The notes beneath the pieces were generated by a model. It was not told the DNA's origin and made no database searches. It saw only the letters and a program-made list of their open reading frames with translations. From Candidatus Omnitrophota bacterium (GTDB lineage: Bacteria > Omnitrophota > Gorgyraeia > Aquiviventales > Aquiviventaceae), in assembly GCA_016206685.1 (NCBI GenBank), contig JACQRB010000061.1, forward strand, positions 1-12,580: 12,580 bases of DNA. Direction: 5' to 3'. Made by a program: the position numbers and the translations under genes. Shown piece by piece: positions 1-6,217 of the stretch. Numbering within the stretch: position 1 is the first letter of the stretch; the number at the start of each line of letters is the position of its first letter.

Positions 1-65
1 AGCTCAGTTGGCAGAGCAGCGGACTCATAAGCCGCGGGTCACAGGTTCGAATCCTGTCACCGCCA
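1..65 (+). tRNA. tRNA-Met (CAT anticodon), 5' end cut off by the window
   Basis: The window opens in the D-arm of a tRNA (AGCTCAGTTGG). The anticodon loop CTCATAA occupies 24-30 with anticodon CAT at 26-28. The T-arm is ACAGG-TTCGAAT-CCTGT, and the 3' acceptor strand CACCGCC is followed by discriminator A65. CCA is not encoded. The 5' acceptor strand (predicted GGCGGTG) lies outside the window. The acceptor sequence resembles elongator tRNA-Met more than the CAT-bearing tRNA-Ile2, which normally has a different acceptor stem; lysidine modification cannot be judged from sequence. The anticodon stem (19-23 with 31-35) has four pairs plus a closing A-G mismatch next to the loop. The DUF3332 gene starts 28 nt downstream with no terminator between. 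Confidence 0.9.
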
Positions 66-93
66 CTTTGAACGACAACCAGAGGAGGCGGGC

Positions 94-417
94 ATGACGC
101 GGGCATTTCGTATGGGCGTGGCGCTGGTGGTCACAAGCCTGCTGGCGAGCGGCTGCTATGGGCCTTTTAATCTCACGCGGCAGCTCCACCATTGGAATGG
201 GCAGGCCGGCGATAAATACGTCAACGAACTGGTTTTTGTGGCGTTTGCGATCCTGCCCGTGTACGGGGTCACCATCGTCGGGGACGCGGTGCTCTTCAAT
301 TCGATCGAGTTCTGGACCGGCCACAACCCCGTGCTCCTCTCGCTCCGCTCCACGGCGGCTCAGAGGGCCAGTCTCGTCCATCCGGCGCATGAAGCCCCGC
401 CGAACGCTCTGGAGTGA
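94..417 (+). CDS. DUF3332 family lipoprotein
   Basis: A small envelope lipoprotein of 107 aa. The N-terminus has a basic start, a hydrophobic stretch and a lipobox-like LLASGC, with the lipidated cysteine predicted at residue 21. The downstream core has the DUF3332 signature: a KYVNELVF segment, a short hydrophobic region around residues 47-58 (VFVAFAILPVYG), then a VLFNSIEFWTG motif near residues 67-77. The molecular function of this family is not known to me. ATG94 is supported by a strong Shine-Dalgarno sequence AGGAGG at 83-88 with 5-nt spacing. The gene lies directly behind the tRNA and 7 nt before the phosphatase start, so it may be co-transcribed with both. The C-terminal 25 residues are polar and probably not conserved. 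Confidence 0.82.
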   Translation: MTRAFRMGVALVVTSLLASGCYGPFNLTRQLHHWNGQAGDKYVNELVFVAFAILPVYGVTIVGDAVLFNSIEFWTGHNPVLLSLRSTAAQRASLVHPAHEAPPNALE

Positions 418-424
418 TCTCTCC

Positions 425-1087
425 GTGAGCGCGTCACGCAAGCGCCTGATTGTCTACGATCTGGACGGGACGCTGGTGGACACGGCCGAGGATATCACCG
501 AAGCGGTCAACGCCATGCTCACGCAGATGGCGGCTTCACCGCTGTCGCGGGATGAGATCCGGCGGCTCGTCGGGCGCGGGCTGCACGATCTGATCGTCCG
601 GTGTCTCGACACGAATGACCCTCAGCGCATCCGCGAGGGCCTGGACGCCTTCGAAGCGCATTACGCCGCGCATCTGGTTGACCACAGCGTCTTGTATCCC
701 GGAGTCCCTGAAGTGCTGGACTATTTCCACGATCGCCGGCAGGCGGTCCTGACCAACAAGCCCAACCCCTTTGCCCGGGATCTGCTGGCCGCGTTGGGGG
801 TGGCGCCGCGGTTCTGCGCGATCCTCGCGGGCACGGACGGCCATCCGAAGAAACCCGACCCCACGGCCCTCGAGGAGCTCATGCGGACCCAGGGCGTGGG
901 CGCCGGCGAGACGTTGCTCGTCGGCGACAGCGTCATTGACGTCGAGACCGGGCGCAACGCCGGGGTGCTGACCGTCATCGTCGCGCAAGGGTTCGAAGAC
1001 CAGCAGGCGCTCCAGGCGGCCCGCCCGGATGTGCTCGTGACGCAGTTCGCCCAGCTCCTGCAGGTCGCCAAGCGGCACGGGTGGTGA
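425..1087 (+). CDS. gph: HAD-superfamily hydrolase, phosphoglycolate phosphatase-like
   Basis: A cytoplasmic HAD phosphatase of 220 aa, the usual Gph/PGMB-subfamily length. Family members hydrolyse small phosphate esters such as 2-phosphoglycolate. All four HAD motifs are visible: motif I YDLDGTLVDT (nucleophile D12, acid/base D14), motif II LTNKP with T110, motif III lysine in HPKKPDP (K142/K143), and motif IV LLVGDSVIDV (D168, D172). A helical cap fits between motifs I and II at about residues 25-95. I chose GTG425, 8 nt after the DUF3332 stop, because GGAG at 411-414 is well spaced and the N-terminus then matches the family. ATG389, inside the previous gene, would add 12 residues and cannot be excluded. 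The stop directly abuts the next start codon. Substrate assignment to phosphoglycolate is by family only. Confidence 0.85.
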   Translation: MSASRKRLIVYDLDGTLVDTAEDITEAVNAMLTQMAASPLSRDEIRRLVGRGLHDLIVRCLDTNDPQRIREGLDAFEAHYAAHLVDHSVLYPGVPEVLDYFHDRRQAVLTNKPNPFARDLLAALGVAPRFCAILAGTDGHPKKPDPTALEELMRTQGVGAGETLLVGDSVIDVETGRNAGVLTVIVAQGFEDQQALQAARPDVLVTQFAQLLQVAKRHGW

Positions 1088-2320
1088 GTGAAGAACAGCC
1101 TCATCAGTCGAATCCTCATCGCAGGCTGTTCGCTGGTCCTGGCGCTTGGGCTGGCTGAGCTGGCCTTCCGGCTGCTGTGGATGAAGCGCTTCACCATCCC
1201 CGCCGGGATCGAGGACGCGCATTTCCATCACCGCCTGAAGCCCTCCACGACCTATCACTACTATTCCGCGGAGTTCGGCGTGGACGTCCGCACCAACCGC
1301 TTGGGGCTTCGGGGGCCGGATCCGGCGGCGCCGAAACCCCCCGGCCTCATCCGTATCCTCATGCTCGGGGACTCCTTCACGTTCGGCTTTCCCGTCAAGG
1401 ACGAGGAGACCTTTTGCCACCTCATCGAGCGCGGGCTTCGGGCGCGGGGCTATCCGGTTGAGGTCGTCAACGGGGGCGTGTCCGGCTACTCCCCGACCCT
1501 GGAGTACGTGCTCTTGCGGGATGAGCTCTTGGCCTTGGAACCGGATGTGGTCGTGCTGTGGTATGACCTGGGGGACTTGCAAGAGGATTCCTGGTTCCAG
1601 AAGAACCTCATCTATGATGAGGCCGGGAACATCGTGCGCGCCGACCCGCGCTATCGCGACGGGCGGTTTGACTACTGGGAGTGGGCCAAGAACCACAGCG
1701 CGCTGGCGAAGTACCTCGACGTCAAAGGGCTGCGGACGGTGGACCGGATTCGCGTGCTGGGGCTGGGCGGCTATCTCGGGGTCATCCTGCGGGGGGAGCG
1801 GGCCAAGGTCGCCATTGCCCGCAAGAAAGCTGCGGAGCGCTCGGCCGACCTGGCGGCGCATGACCGTTTTTTGTTGATCCGGCCTTCCTCCACCAAGGAA
1901 CTGATCGAGCCCTACTGGCAACTCAGCGCCGGCTACCTCCAGCGCATTCATGAGCTCCTGGCTCAACGGGGGATTCCTTTTGTGCTGGGCGTCTATCCCT
2001 ACGGGGTCGTGGCGGGGCCTGAGCAGTGGAAGGAAGGGCGCGTGTTTTGGGGCTTTGAGCGCGGCAAGACCTACGAAGCCAACGCGGCCCTGGCGCTCTT
2101 CGAAGCGTTCTCTCGGGAACGCCATCTGCCGCTGGTGAATACGTTCGAGAGCTTCCGGCGCGCCGCCGCCTCCCAAAAGCTGTTCTATGATCAGGATGGG
2201 CACCTCACTCCCGCAGGGCAACGGGTCTTGGCGGAGCATGTCGTGGCCGATCCTGCCGTGCTTGAGATCGTTGCGAGGACGCTCCAACGGCCTCACTCAA
2301 AAGATGTTAACGGTTCATAA
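1088..2320 (+). CDS. Membrane-anchored SGNH/GDSL-fold hydrolase-like protein
   Basis: A 410-aa protein with an N-terminal signal-anchor (about residues 8-30, hydrophobic, followed by basic WMKR), so the catalytic domain should be periplasmic. SGNH-fold marks are block I MLGDSFTFG with nucleophile S96, block II NGGVSGYSP (G129-P136), and C-terminal DGHLTPAGQ with D370 and H372. The block III region reads WYDLGDLQED (159-167) and lacks the classical Asn. Relatives of this type are extracytoplasmic esterases or acyltransferases that modify polysaccharides; the substrate here is unknown. GTG1088 immediately follows the phosphatase stop TGA (1085-1087), indicating translational coupling. The Shine-Dalgarno is weak (GGGTGG just upstream). 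The gene ends 8 nt before the -35 of the porin promoter, with no visible intrinsic terminator. Confidence 0.82.
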   Translation: MKNSLISRILIAGCSLVLALGLAELAFRLLWMKRFTIPAGIEDAHFHHRLKPSTTYHYYSAEFGVDVRTNRLGLRGPDPAAPKPPGLIRILMLGDSFTFGFPVKDEETFCHLIERGLRARGYPVEVVNGGVSGYSPTLEYVLLRDELLALEPDVVVLWYDLGDLQEDSWFQKNLIYDEAGNIVRADPRYRDGRFDYWEWAKNHSALAKYLDVKGLRTVDRIRVLGLGGYLGVILRGERAKVAIARKKAAERSADLAAHDRFLLIRPSSTKELIEPYWQLSAGYLQRIHELLAQRGIPFVLGVYPYGVVAGPEQWKEGRVFWGFERGKTYEANAALALFEAFSRERHLPLVNTFESFRRAAASQKLFYDQDGHLTPAGQRVLAEHVVADPAVLEIVARTLQRPHSKDVNGS

Positions 2321-2328
2321 AAAATTTC

Positions 2329-2358
2329 TTGACAAAGCTTGGCCCACTTGAGTATCCT
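2329..2358 (+). promoter_or_regulatory. Sigma70-type promoter of the porin gene
   Basis: A perfect -35 TTGACA lies at 2329-2334 and a -10-like TATCCT (4/6 to consensus) at 2353-2358, with an 18-bp spacer. Predicted transcription start is about 2365, giving a leader of roughly 138 nt before the porin ATG at 2503. The -10 sits inside a 15-bp inverted repeat. Confidence 0.65.
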
Positions 2359-2363
2359 ACTCA
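2349..2363. promoter_or_regulatory. Inverted repeat over the porin -10, candidate operator
   Basis: TGAGTA-TCC-TACTCA is a perfect 6-bp inverted repeat with a 3-nt centre that spans the predicted -10 hexamer. Its half-site ACTCA recurs at 2367-2371, 2394-2398 and 2418-2422 in the leader. A repressor site is one reading; part of the symmetry may be chance. Confidence 0.3.
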
Positions 2364-2365
2364 GG

Positions 2366-2430
2366 AACTCATACCAGAGAGGAGGTGAGGGCGACTCACG
2401 GCAAGCACGGAGGTCAAACTCATAACAGAG
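2366..2430 (+). repeat. 14-bp near-identical direct repeats in the porin 5' leader
   Basis: AACTCATACCAGAG at 2366-2379 recurs as AACTCATAACAGAG at 2417-2430 with one mismatch, 51 bp apart start to start. The second copy is part of a perfect 5-bp hairpin (AACTC 2417-2421 with GAGTT 2428-2432). Between them, GTGAG (2385-2389) can pair with CTCAC (2395-2399). GGAGGT-like sequences at 2381-2386 and near 2409-2414 resemble ribosome binding sites, but no start codon is suitably placed after them. The leader may be regulatory. Confidence 0.5.
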
Positions 2431-2502
2431 TTCCATCCACAACCGAACGTGTACGACAAGCAAGAAGCGGAGGGTAGGCAGGTGAACAAGGAGGAGCGTC
2501 GC

Positions 2503-3918
2503 ATGAGATCGAAGGCTACGCGAGTAACGAGCAGTGTAGTCTTTCTGGTGTTACTCACGGCATGGACCCTTCCGGCGTTCGCGGAAGTCCAGAACGTGAA
2601 GGTCAGCGGGGATTTGACGGTGCGCGGATTCTTCCGCAAGAATCTTGACTTGACGTCTGGAAGCACCGCTGCAGCACCGCTGAGCGATGGTGAGGAGTTC
2701 ATCATGAGCACGATCGGCCTCAACATCGCAGCGGACCTCACGGAGAACGTCTCCACCTTTATCCGGTTGGCGAATGAGGACGATTGGGGCACTAGCGGCG
2801 TCACCAATTCAAATGATGATGCCAACGTCTCGCTCAGCCAGGGGTACGTCACGTTGAAAGAGCTCTTCTACGCCCCGCTGACCGTGAAGCTGGGCCGTCA
2901 GCCCATCGTCTGGGGTCGGGGCCTCGTGTTGGGAAGCGGCCTCCTGCCGAACATCATCAACGGGGGTGACGATCTGAACACGGCGATTGCGGCCAATGAG
3001 TTCACGGAGTTCACGGCGTTCGATGCCCTCCGCGCGACGCTCGATCTCTCGAACGTCGGTGGAATGAACCTCCCCTTGACCGCGGAGTACGTCTTCATCA
3101 AGCTGACTGAGAACACGGTTGGCAAGGGTGACGACGTGCGGCTCCAGGGCGTGAACCTCAGCACGAAGTTCAACCAGTGGAACTCGGAAGCGGAGCTGTA
3201 CTTCCTGAACAAGTTCGACCAGAGCCCTAACAATACCAGCCGGGCTGAGGATGGTTCGGTTAGCACGCTCGGGTTGCGAGGGAGCGCCCAGCCGGTCGAA
3301 GGCTCTTCAGTCTGGGCAGAGCTGGCCTACCAGTTCGGCACCACCGTGACAGATTCTGAAGCGATCTTGGCGAGCGGGTCTCGTCAGTCCGCTTGGGCGG
3401 CGAACCTGGGTGCCGATTACACGTTCAAGAACGTGGCCACGACGCCAAACGTTGGCGGGGAGTGGCGGTTCTACTCCGGGAGGGATAGCGACGTGGATGC
3501 AGCGGGGTGGTCGCCTATTGCTCCGGGGTATTTCACCACGGCGCTGCGGGAATTCCAAACGCGGGATACCGTGACCGGGTTCTATCCGAACACGCAGGTT
3601 GGCATCACCTCGGGCCAGACGAACCAGCATGAGCTGGCGCTCTTCGGCGGCCTCAAGCCGCTTGAGGATCTGGCCGTCAACTCGCGGCTGTCCTGGTTTG
3701 TGCTGGACGTGCCTGCGAAGGCGCCTGGCGCCGCTTCCAAGCGCTACGGCTTCCTGGGAGCCGAGTGGGACACCCAACTGAAGTACGACTACACGGATGA
3801 CGTGCAGTTTGGGTTCCTCTACGCGCTGTTCCTGCCTGGGAGCGTGTTTCGAGACGTTCCTGGGGCCGGCAGGAATAAGCCGCAGGAACTGGTGACCACG
3901 GTGAGCGTGAAGTTCTAA
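2503..3918 (+). CDS. Outer-membrane beta-barrel porin, alginate-export (AlgE-like) family
   Basis: A 471-aa outer-membrane protein. A clear signal peptide covers residues 1-27, with predicted cleavage at AFA|EV. The mature part alternates polar and aromatic/hydrophobic residues as in beta strands and ends in VSVKF; a terminal Phe is typical of the outer-membrane assembly signal. The segment KLGRQPIVWGRG (about 129-140) resembles the alginate-export domain family found in many environmental diderms. The channel probably passes anionic sugars or polymers, but family membership does not fix the substrate. I chose ATG2503 because AAGGAGG at 2488-2494 has 8-nt spacing and it yields a normal signal peptide; an in-frame GTG at 2449 would put 18 charged residues in front. 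The gene is a monocistronic unit with its own promoter and terminator. Confidence 0.8.
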   Translation: MRSKATRVTSSVVFLVLLTAWTLPAFAEVQNVKVSGDLTVRGFFRKNLDLTSGSTAAAPLSDGEEFIMSTIGLNIAADLTENVSTFIRLANEDDWGTSGVTNSNDDANVSLSQGYVTLKELFYAPLTVKLGRQPIVWGRGLVLGSGLLPNIINGGDDLNTAIAANEFTEFTAFDALRATLDLSNVGGMNLPLTAEYVFIKLTENTVGKGDDVRLQGVNLSTKFNQWNSEAELYFLNKFDQSPNNTSRAEDGSVSTLGLRGSAQPVEGSSVWAELAYQFGTTVTDSEAILASGSRQSAWAANLGADYTFKNVATTPNVGGEWRFYSGRDSDVDAAGWSPIAPGYFTTALREFQTRDTVTGFYPNTQVGITSGQTNQHELALFGGLKPLEDLAVNSRLSWFVLDVPAKAPGAASKRYGFLGAEWDTQLKYDYTDDVQFGFLYALFLPGSVFRDVPGAGRNKPQELVTTVSVKF

Positions 3919-3936
3919 GGTTGCGGGACGTTTTAC

Positions 3937-3976
3937 CGCCCCCCTGCTTCGCCATGAGGCAGGGGGGCGTTTTTTT
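3937..3976 (+). terminator. Strong intrinsic terminator after the porin gene
   Basis: A perfect 11-bp stem, CGCCCCCCTGC (3937-3947) with GCAGGGGGGCG (3959-3969), closes an 11-nt loop and is followed directly by seven T (3970-3976). It starts 18 nt after the porin stop. The reverse strand has no T-run after the stem, so it should act only rightward. The next start codon (3980) is 3 nt beyond the T-run. Confidence 0.95.
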
Positions 3977-3979
3977 ACC

Positions 3980-6127
3980 ATGAGTCTTCCTCTCTATATC
4001 GCCTTCATCTGGCATATGCACCAGCCGTACTACCGGGACATGGTCAGCGGCGACTGCACGATGCCGTGGGTGCGGCTGCATGGCACCAAAGACTACCTCG
4101 ACATGGTGACGCTGCTGGCGGACTTTCCGAACCTGCATCAGACGTTCAACCTCGTGCCATCGCTGCTGGACCAAATCGAAGAGTATCTCGGACCGCAACG
4201 GCAGTCGGATCGGTTCCTGGACCTTTCGCGCAAGCCGGCGGCGGAGCTGACCGAGACCGAGCGACGCGCGATCCTGGAGCAGTGTTTCATGGCCAACGTC
4301 GAGCGGATGATCACACCGCATGCCCGCTACGGCGATCTGCTCGCCAAGCGGGGGAGCGTCGTCAAAGAGGCGGACTGGCCAGGAGTCCTCAAGCGGTTCA
4401 AGACGCAGGACTACCTGGACCTGCAGGTGTGGTTTAACCTGGTGTGGGTTGACCCCTGGCTTCGCCAGCACGACCCCGCGCTGGCGCAGCTTGAGGCCAA
4501 AGGCAGCCGGTTCACGGAATCCGAGAAACAGGGTCTGCTGGATCGCCAGTTGGGTATCCTCGCGAAGATCATCCCTGCGTACCGCGAGGCGCAGACAAAA
4601 GGCCAGGTCGAGTTGACGACCTCGCCCTACTACCATCCGATCCTGCCCCTGGTGTGCGATCTCAAAAGCGCGCAGGTCGCGCTGCCCCGCCTGGCATTGC
4701 CCGAAGCGGTGTTTCGGCACCCTGAGGACGCCCGCTGGCAGACCAGCCGCGCCATCGCGCGGCATGAGCAGGCGTTCGGCCGGCGCCCGGCCGGGATGTG
4801 GCCTCCTGAAGGCAGCGTCAGCGAAGACGTCGTGCGCTTGGCCATCGAGCACGGCTTACGATGGATCGCGACGGACGAGGAGATTCTCTGGCGCACCGTG
4901 AAGACCGCCCGATCGCCGTCCGTGCTGTATCGGCCCCATCTGCTCAGGCGCAAAGGGGGGAGCACGGCCGTCGTCTTCCGCGACCGGGAGCTGTCGGACC
5001 TGATCGGGTTTGTCTACAGCCAGTGGGAGGCCTCGATCGCCGTCCAGGACTTTCTCAAGCGGCTCGAGGGCATCCATCAGCAGTTCCGCGCCGAGCCGGC
5101 CCCGGCGCTGGTGAGCATCATCCTCGACGGAGAAAACGCCTGGGAGGGCTATCCGCAGGACGGCCACCCGTTCCTGCGCGGGCTCTACGAGGCGCTGAGT
5201 CGTGACGAGCGGTTCCGGCTGGTGACGGTCAGCGAGTTTCTCGACCTGTGTCCCGTCGAGCGGCAGCCCTCCCTGCCGGAGCTCTTCGCGGGCTCCTGGA
5301 TTGACGGCAATTTTGCGACGTGGATCGGGCATCCGGAAAAGAACGCCGCCTGGAGCCATCTGGCGCGCGTGCGCCAGGACTTAGTCGCGGCGCAGGCGAC
5401 TGAGCGAAGTCCTGATCCGGCCTGGCGGAGTTTCTATGCCGCGCAAGGCAGCGACTGGATGTGGTGGTTCGGCGACACGCACAGCTCGGCGCAGGATGAG
5501 GAGTTTGACCGGCTCTTTCGCATGCACCTGGCCAACGTCTATCGCCGGCTTGGACAGGACGCGCCGGAGTGGCTCACTACCCCCATCAGGGCCAGAACGG
5601 TCGGCCCGCTCTATGAGCCCACGGCTTCGATGACCCCCACGATTGATGGGCGCGATACCACCTACTACGAGTGGCTCTACGCCGGGCGGGTGGATTTGCG
5701 CAAAGGCTACGCCGCCATTCATCGGGGCCGGCAAGCCCTGCAGATGCTCCAGTATGGGTTCGACCAGACGTCCTACTTTTTCCGGCTCGATGTGGATTGC
5801 CGGCTCCTGGCGCAGCGGGAATCGTGGCGGATCCTCCTGGAATTTCCGGATGAGCGAATCCAGATCACGATGGAGGCATGCGCCGACTCGCAGATTCGAG
5901 CCGTCCTGAAGAGCGCGTCGTCCTCCCACGCGCTTTCCTGCGCCTATGACCGCCTCGTGGAGTTGGCGCTTCCCAAATCGCTCTTGGGGTTCACGCCGGG
6001 CGGCACGCTCCATCTTCGACTCGCGCTTGTCCAGGGGACCGAGACACTCGAGCGGTATCCCGCTCACGGGACGTTTCAGATTCCGATCCCGAAGGACGAT
6101 TTCGAGGCATCCGCCTGGTCCGTGTAA
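3980..6127 (+). CDS. Glycoside hydrolase family 57 (COG1449 alpha-amylase/alpha-mannosidase type)
   Basis: A 715-aa cytoplasmic enzyme without signal peptide, the usual length for COG1449-type GH57 proteins, which act on alpha-1,4-glucans. All five GH57 regions are present: HMHQPYY (H14-P16), GQVEL (208-212), GMWPPEG with predicted nucleophile E277, ILDGENAWEG with predicted acid/base D383, and QGSDWMWWFGD (489-499). A beta-rich C-terminal domain follows from about residue 560. Conserved HMHQP near the N-terminus supports ATG3980. The start is odd: it lies 3 nt after the porin terminator, and the only SD-like run (AGGGGGG, 3961-3967) is inside the terminator stem. A promoter would have to lie in the porin 3' end, or expression depends on read-through. 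Exact activity (amylase, branching or debranching) cannot be decided from motifs. No terminator follows. Confidence 0.9.
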   Translation: MSLPLYIAFIWHMHQPYYRDMVSGDCTMPWVRLHGTKDYLDMVTLLADFPNLHQTFNLVPSLLDQIEEYLGPQRQSDRFLDLSRKPAAELTETERRAILEQCFMANVERMITPHARYGDLLAKRGSVVKEADWPGVLKRFKTQDYLDLQVWFNLVWVDPWLRQHDPALAQLEAKGSRFTESEKQGLLDRQLGILAKIIPAYREAQTKGQVELTTSPYYHPILPLVCDLKSAQVALPRLALPEAVFRHPEDARWQTSRAIARHEQAFGRRPAGMWPPEGSVSEDVVRLAIEHGLRWIATDEEILWRTVKTARSPSVLYRPHLLRRKGGSTAVVFRDRELSDLIGFVYSQWEASIAVQDFLKRLEGIHQQFRAEPAPALVSIILDGENAWEGYPQDGHPFLRGLYEALSRDERFRLVTVSEFLDLCPVERQPSLPELFAGSWIDGNFATWIGHPEKNAAWSHLARVRQDLVAAQATERSPDPAWRSFYAAQGSDWMWWFGDTHSSAQDEEFDRLFRMHLANVYRRLGQDAPEWLTTPIRARTVGPLYEPTASMTPTIDGRDTTYYEWLYAGRVDLRKGYAAIHRGRQALQMLQYGFDQTSYFFRLDVDCRLLAQRESWRILLEFPDERIQITMEACADSQIRAVLKSASSSHALSCAYDRLVELALPKSLLGFTPGGTLHLRLALVQGTETLERYPAHGTFQIPIPKDDFEASAWSV

Positions 6128-6159
6128 GCTCTCCGAAAGATTATTTCTAACCCATTGTG

Positions 6160-6169
6160 CCAATATTGG
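6160..6169. promoter_or_regulatory. CCAATATTGG palindrome upstream of the ino1 -35
   Basis: A perfect 10-bp palindrome ends 9 bp before the -35, centred about 49 bp upstream of the predicted start of transcription. The position would suit a dimeric activator, but such short palindromes can arise by chance. Confidence 0.25.
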
Positions 6170-6178
6170 TTATGGCGC

Positions 6179-6207
6179 TTGCGTTCCTGAAAGAACTCGC
6201 CTATAAT
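6179..6207 (+). promoter_or_regulatory. Promoter of inositol-3-phosphate synthase, leaderless configuration
   Basis: A consensus -10 TATAAT (6202-6207) lies 17 bp after a weak -35 TTGCGT (6179-6184). Transcription should begin about 6213-6215, only a few nt before ATG6218, and no Shine-Dalgarno sequence exists in this space. The transcript is therefore probably leaderless or nearly so. Confidence 0.75.
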
Positions 6208-6217
6208 ATAAAGATTC

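Noticed and set aside
158..424. N-terminal extension of the HAD phosphatase frame
   Set aside because: It overlaps the DUF3332 gene in another frame, has low-complexity Ser/Arg composition and precedes motif I by far more residues than the family has.
536..2296. Open frame of 586 codons on the minus strand opposite the phosphatase and SGNH genes
   Set aside because: It is rich in Arg, Pro, His and Gly as expected of an antisense shadow in GC-rich DNA, has no recognisable domain, and both plus-strand genes beneath it have clear family motifs.
2449..2502. GTG start of a longer porin frame
   Set aside because: It would place charged residues before the signal peptide and has no Shine-Dalgarno, while ATG2503 has a near-perfect one.
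3677..4852. Minus-strand open frame of 391 codons opposite the porin and GH57
   Set aside because: It crosses the terminator and start of GH57, shows no domain and is a shadow of well-supported plus-strand genes.
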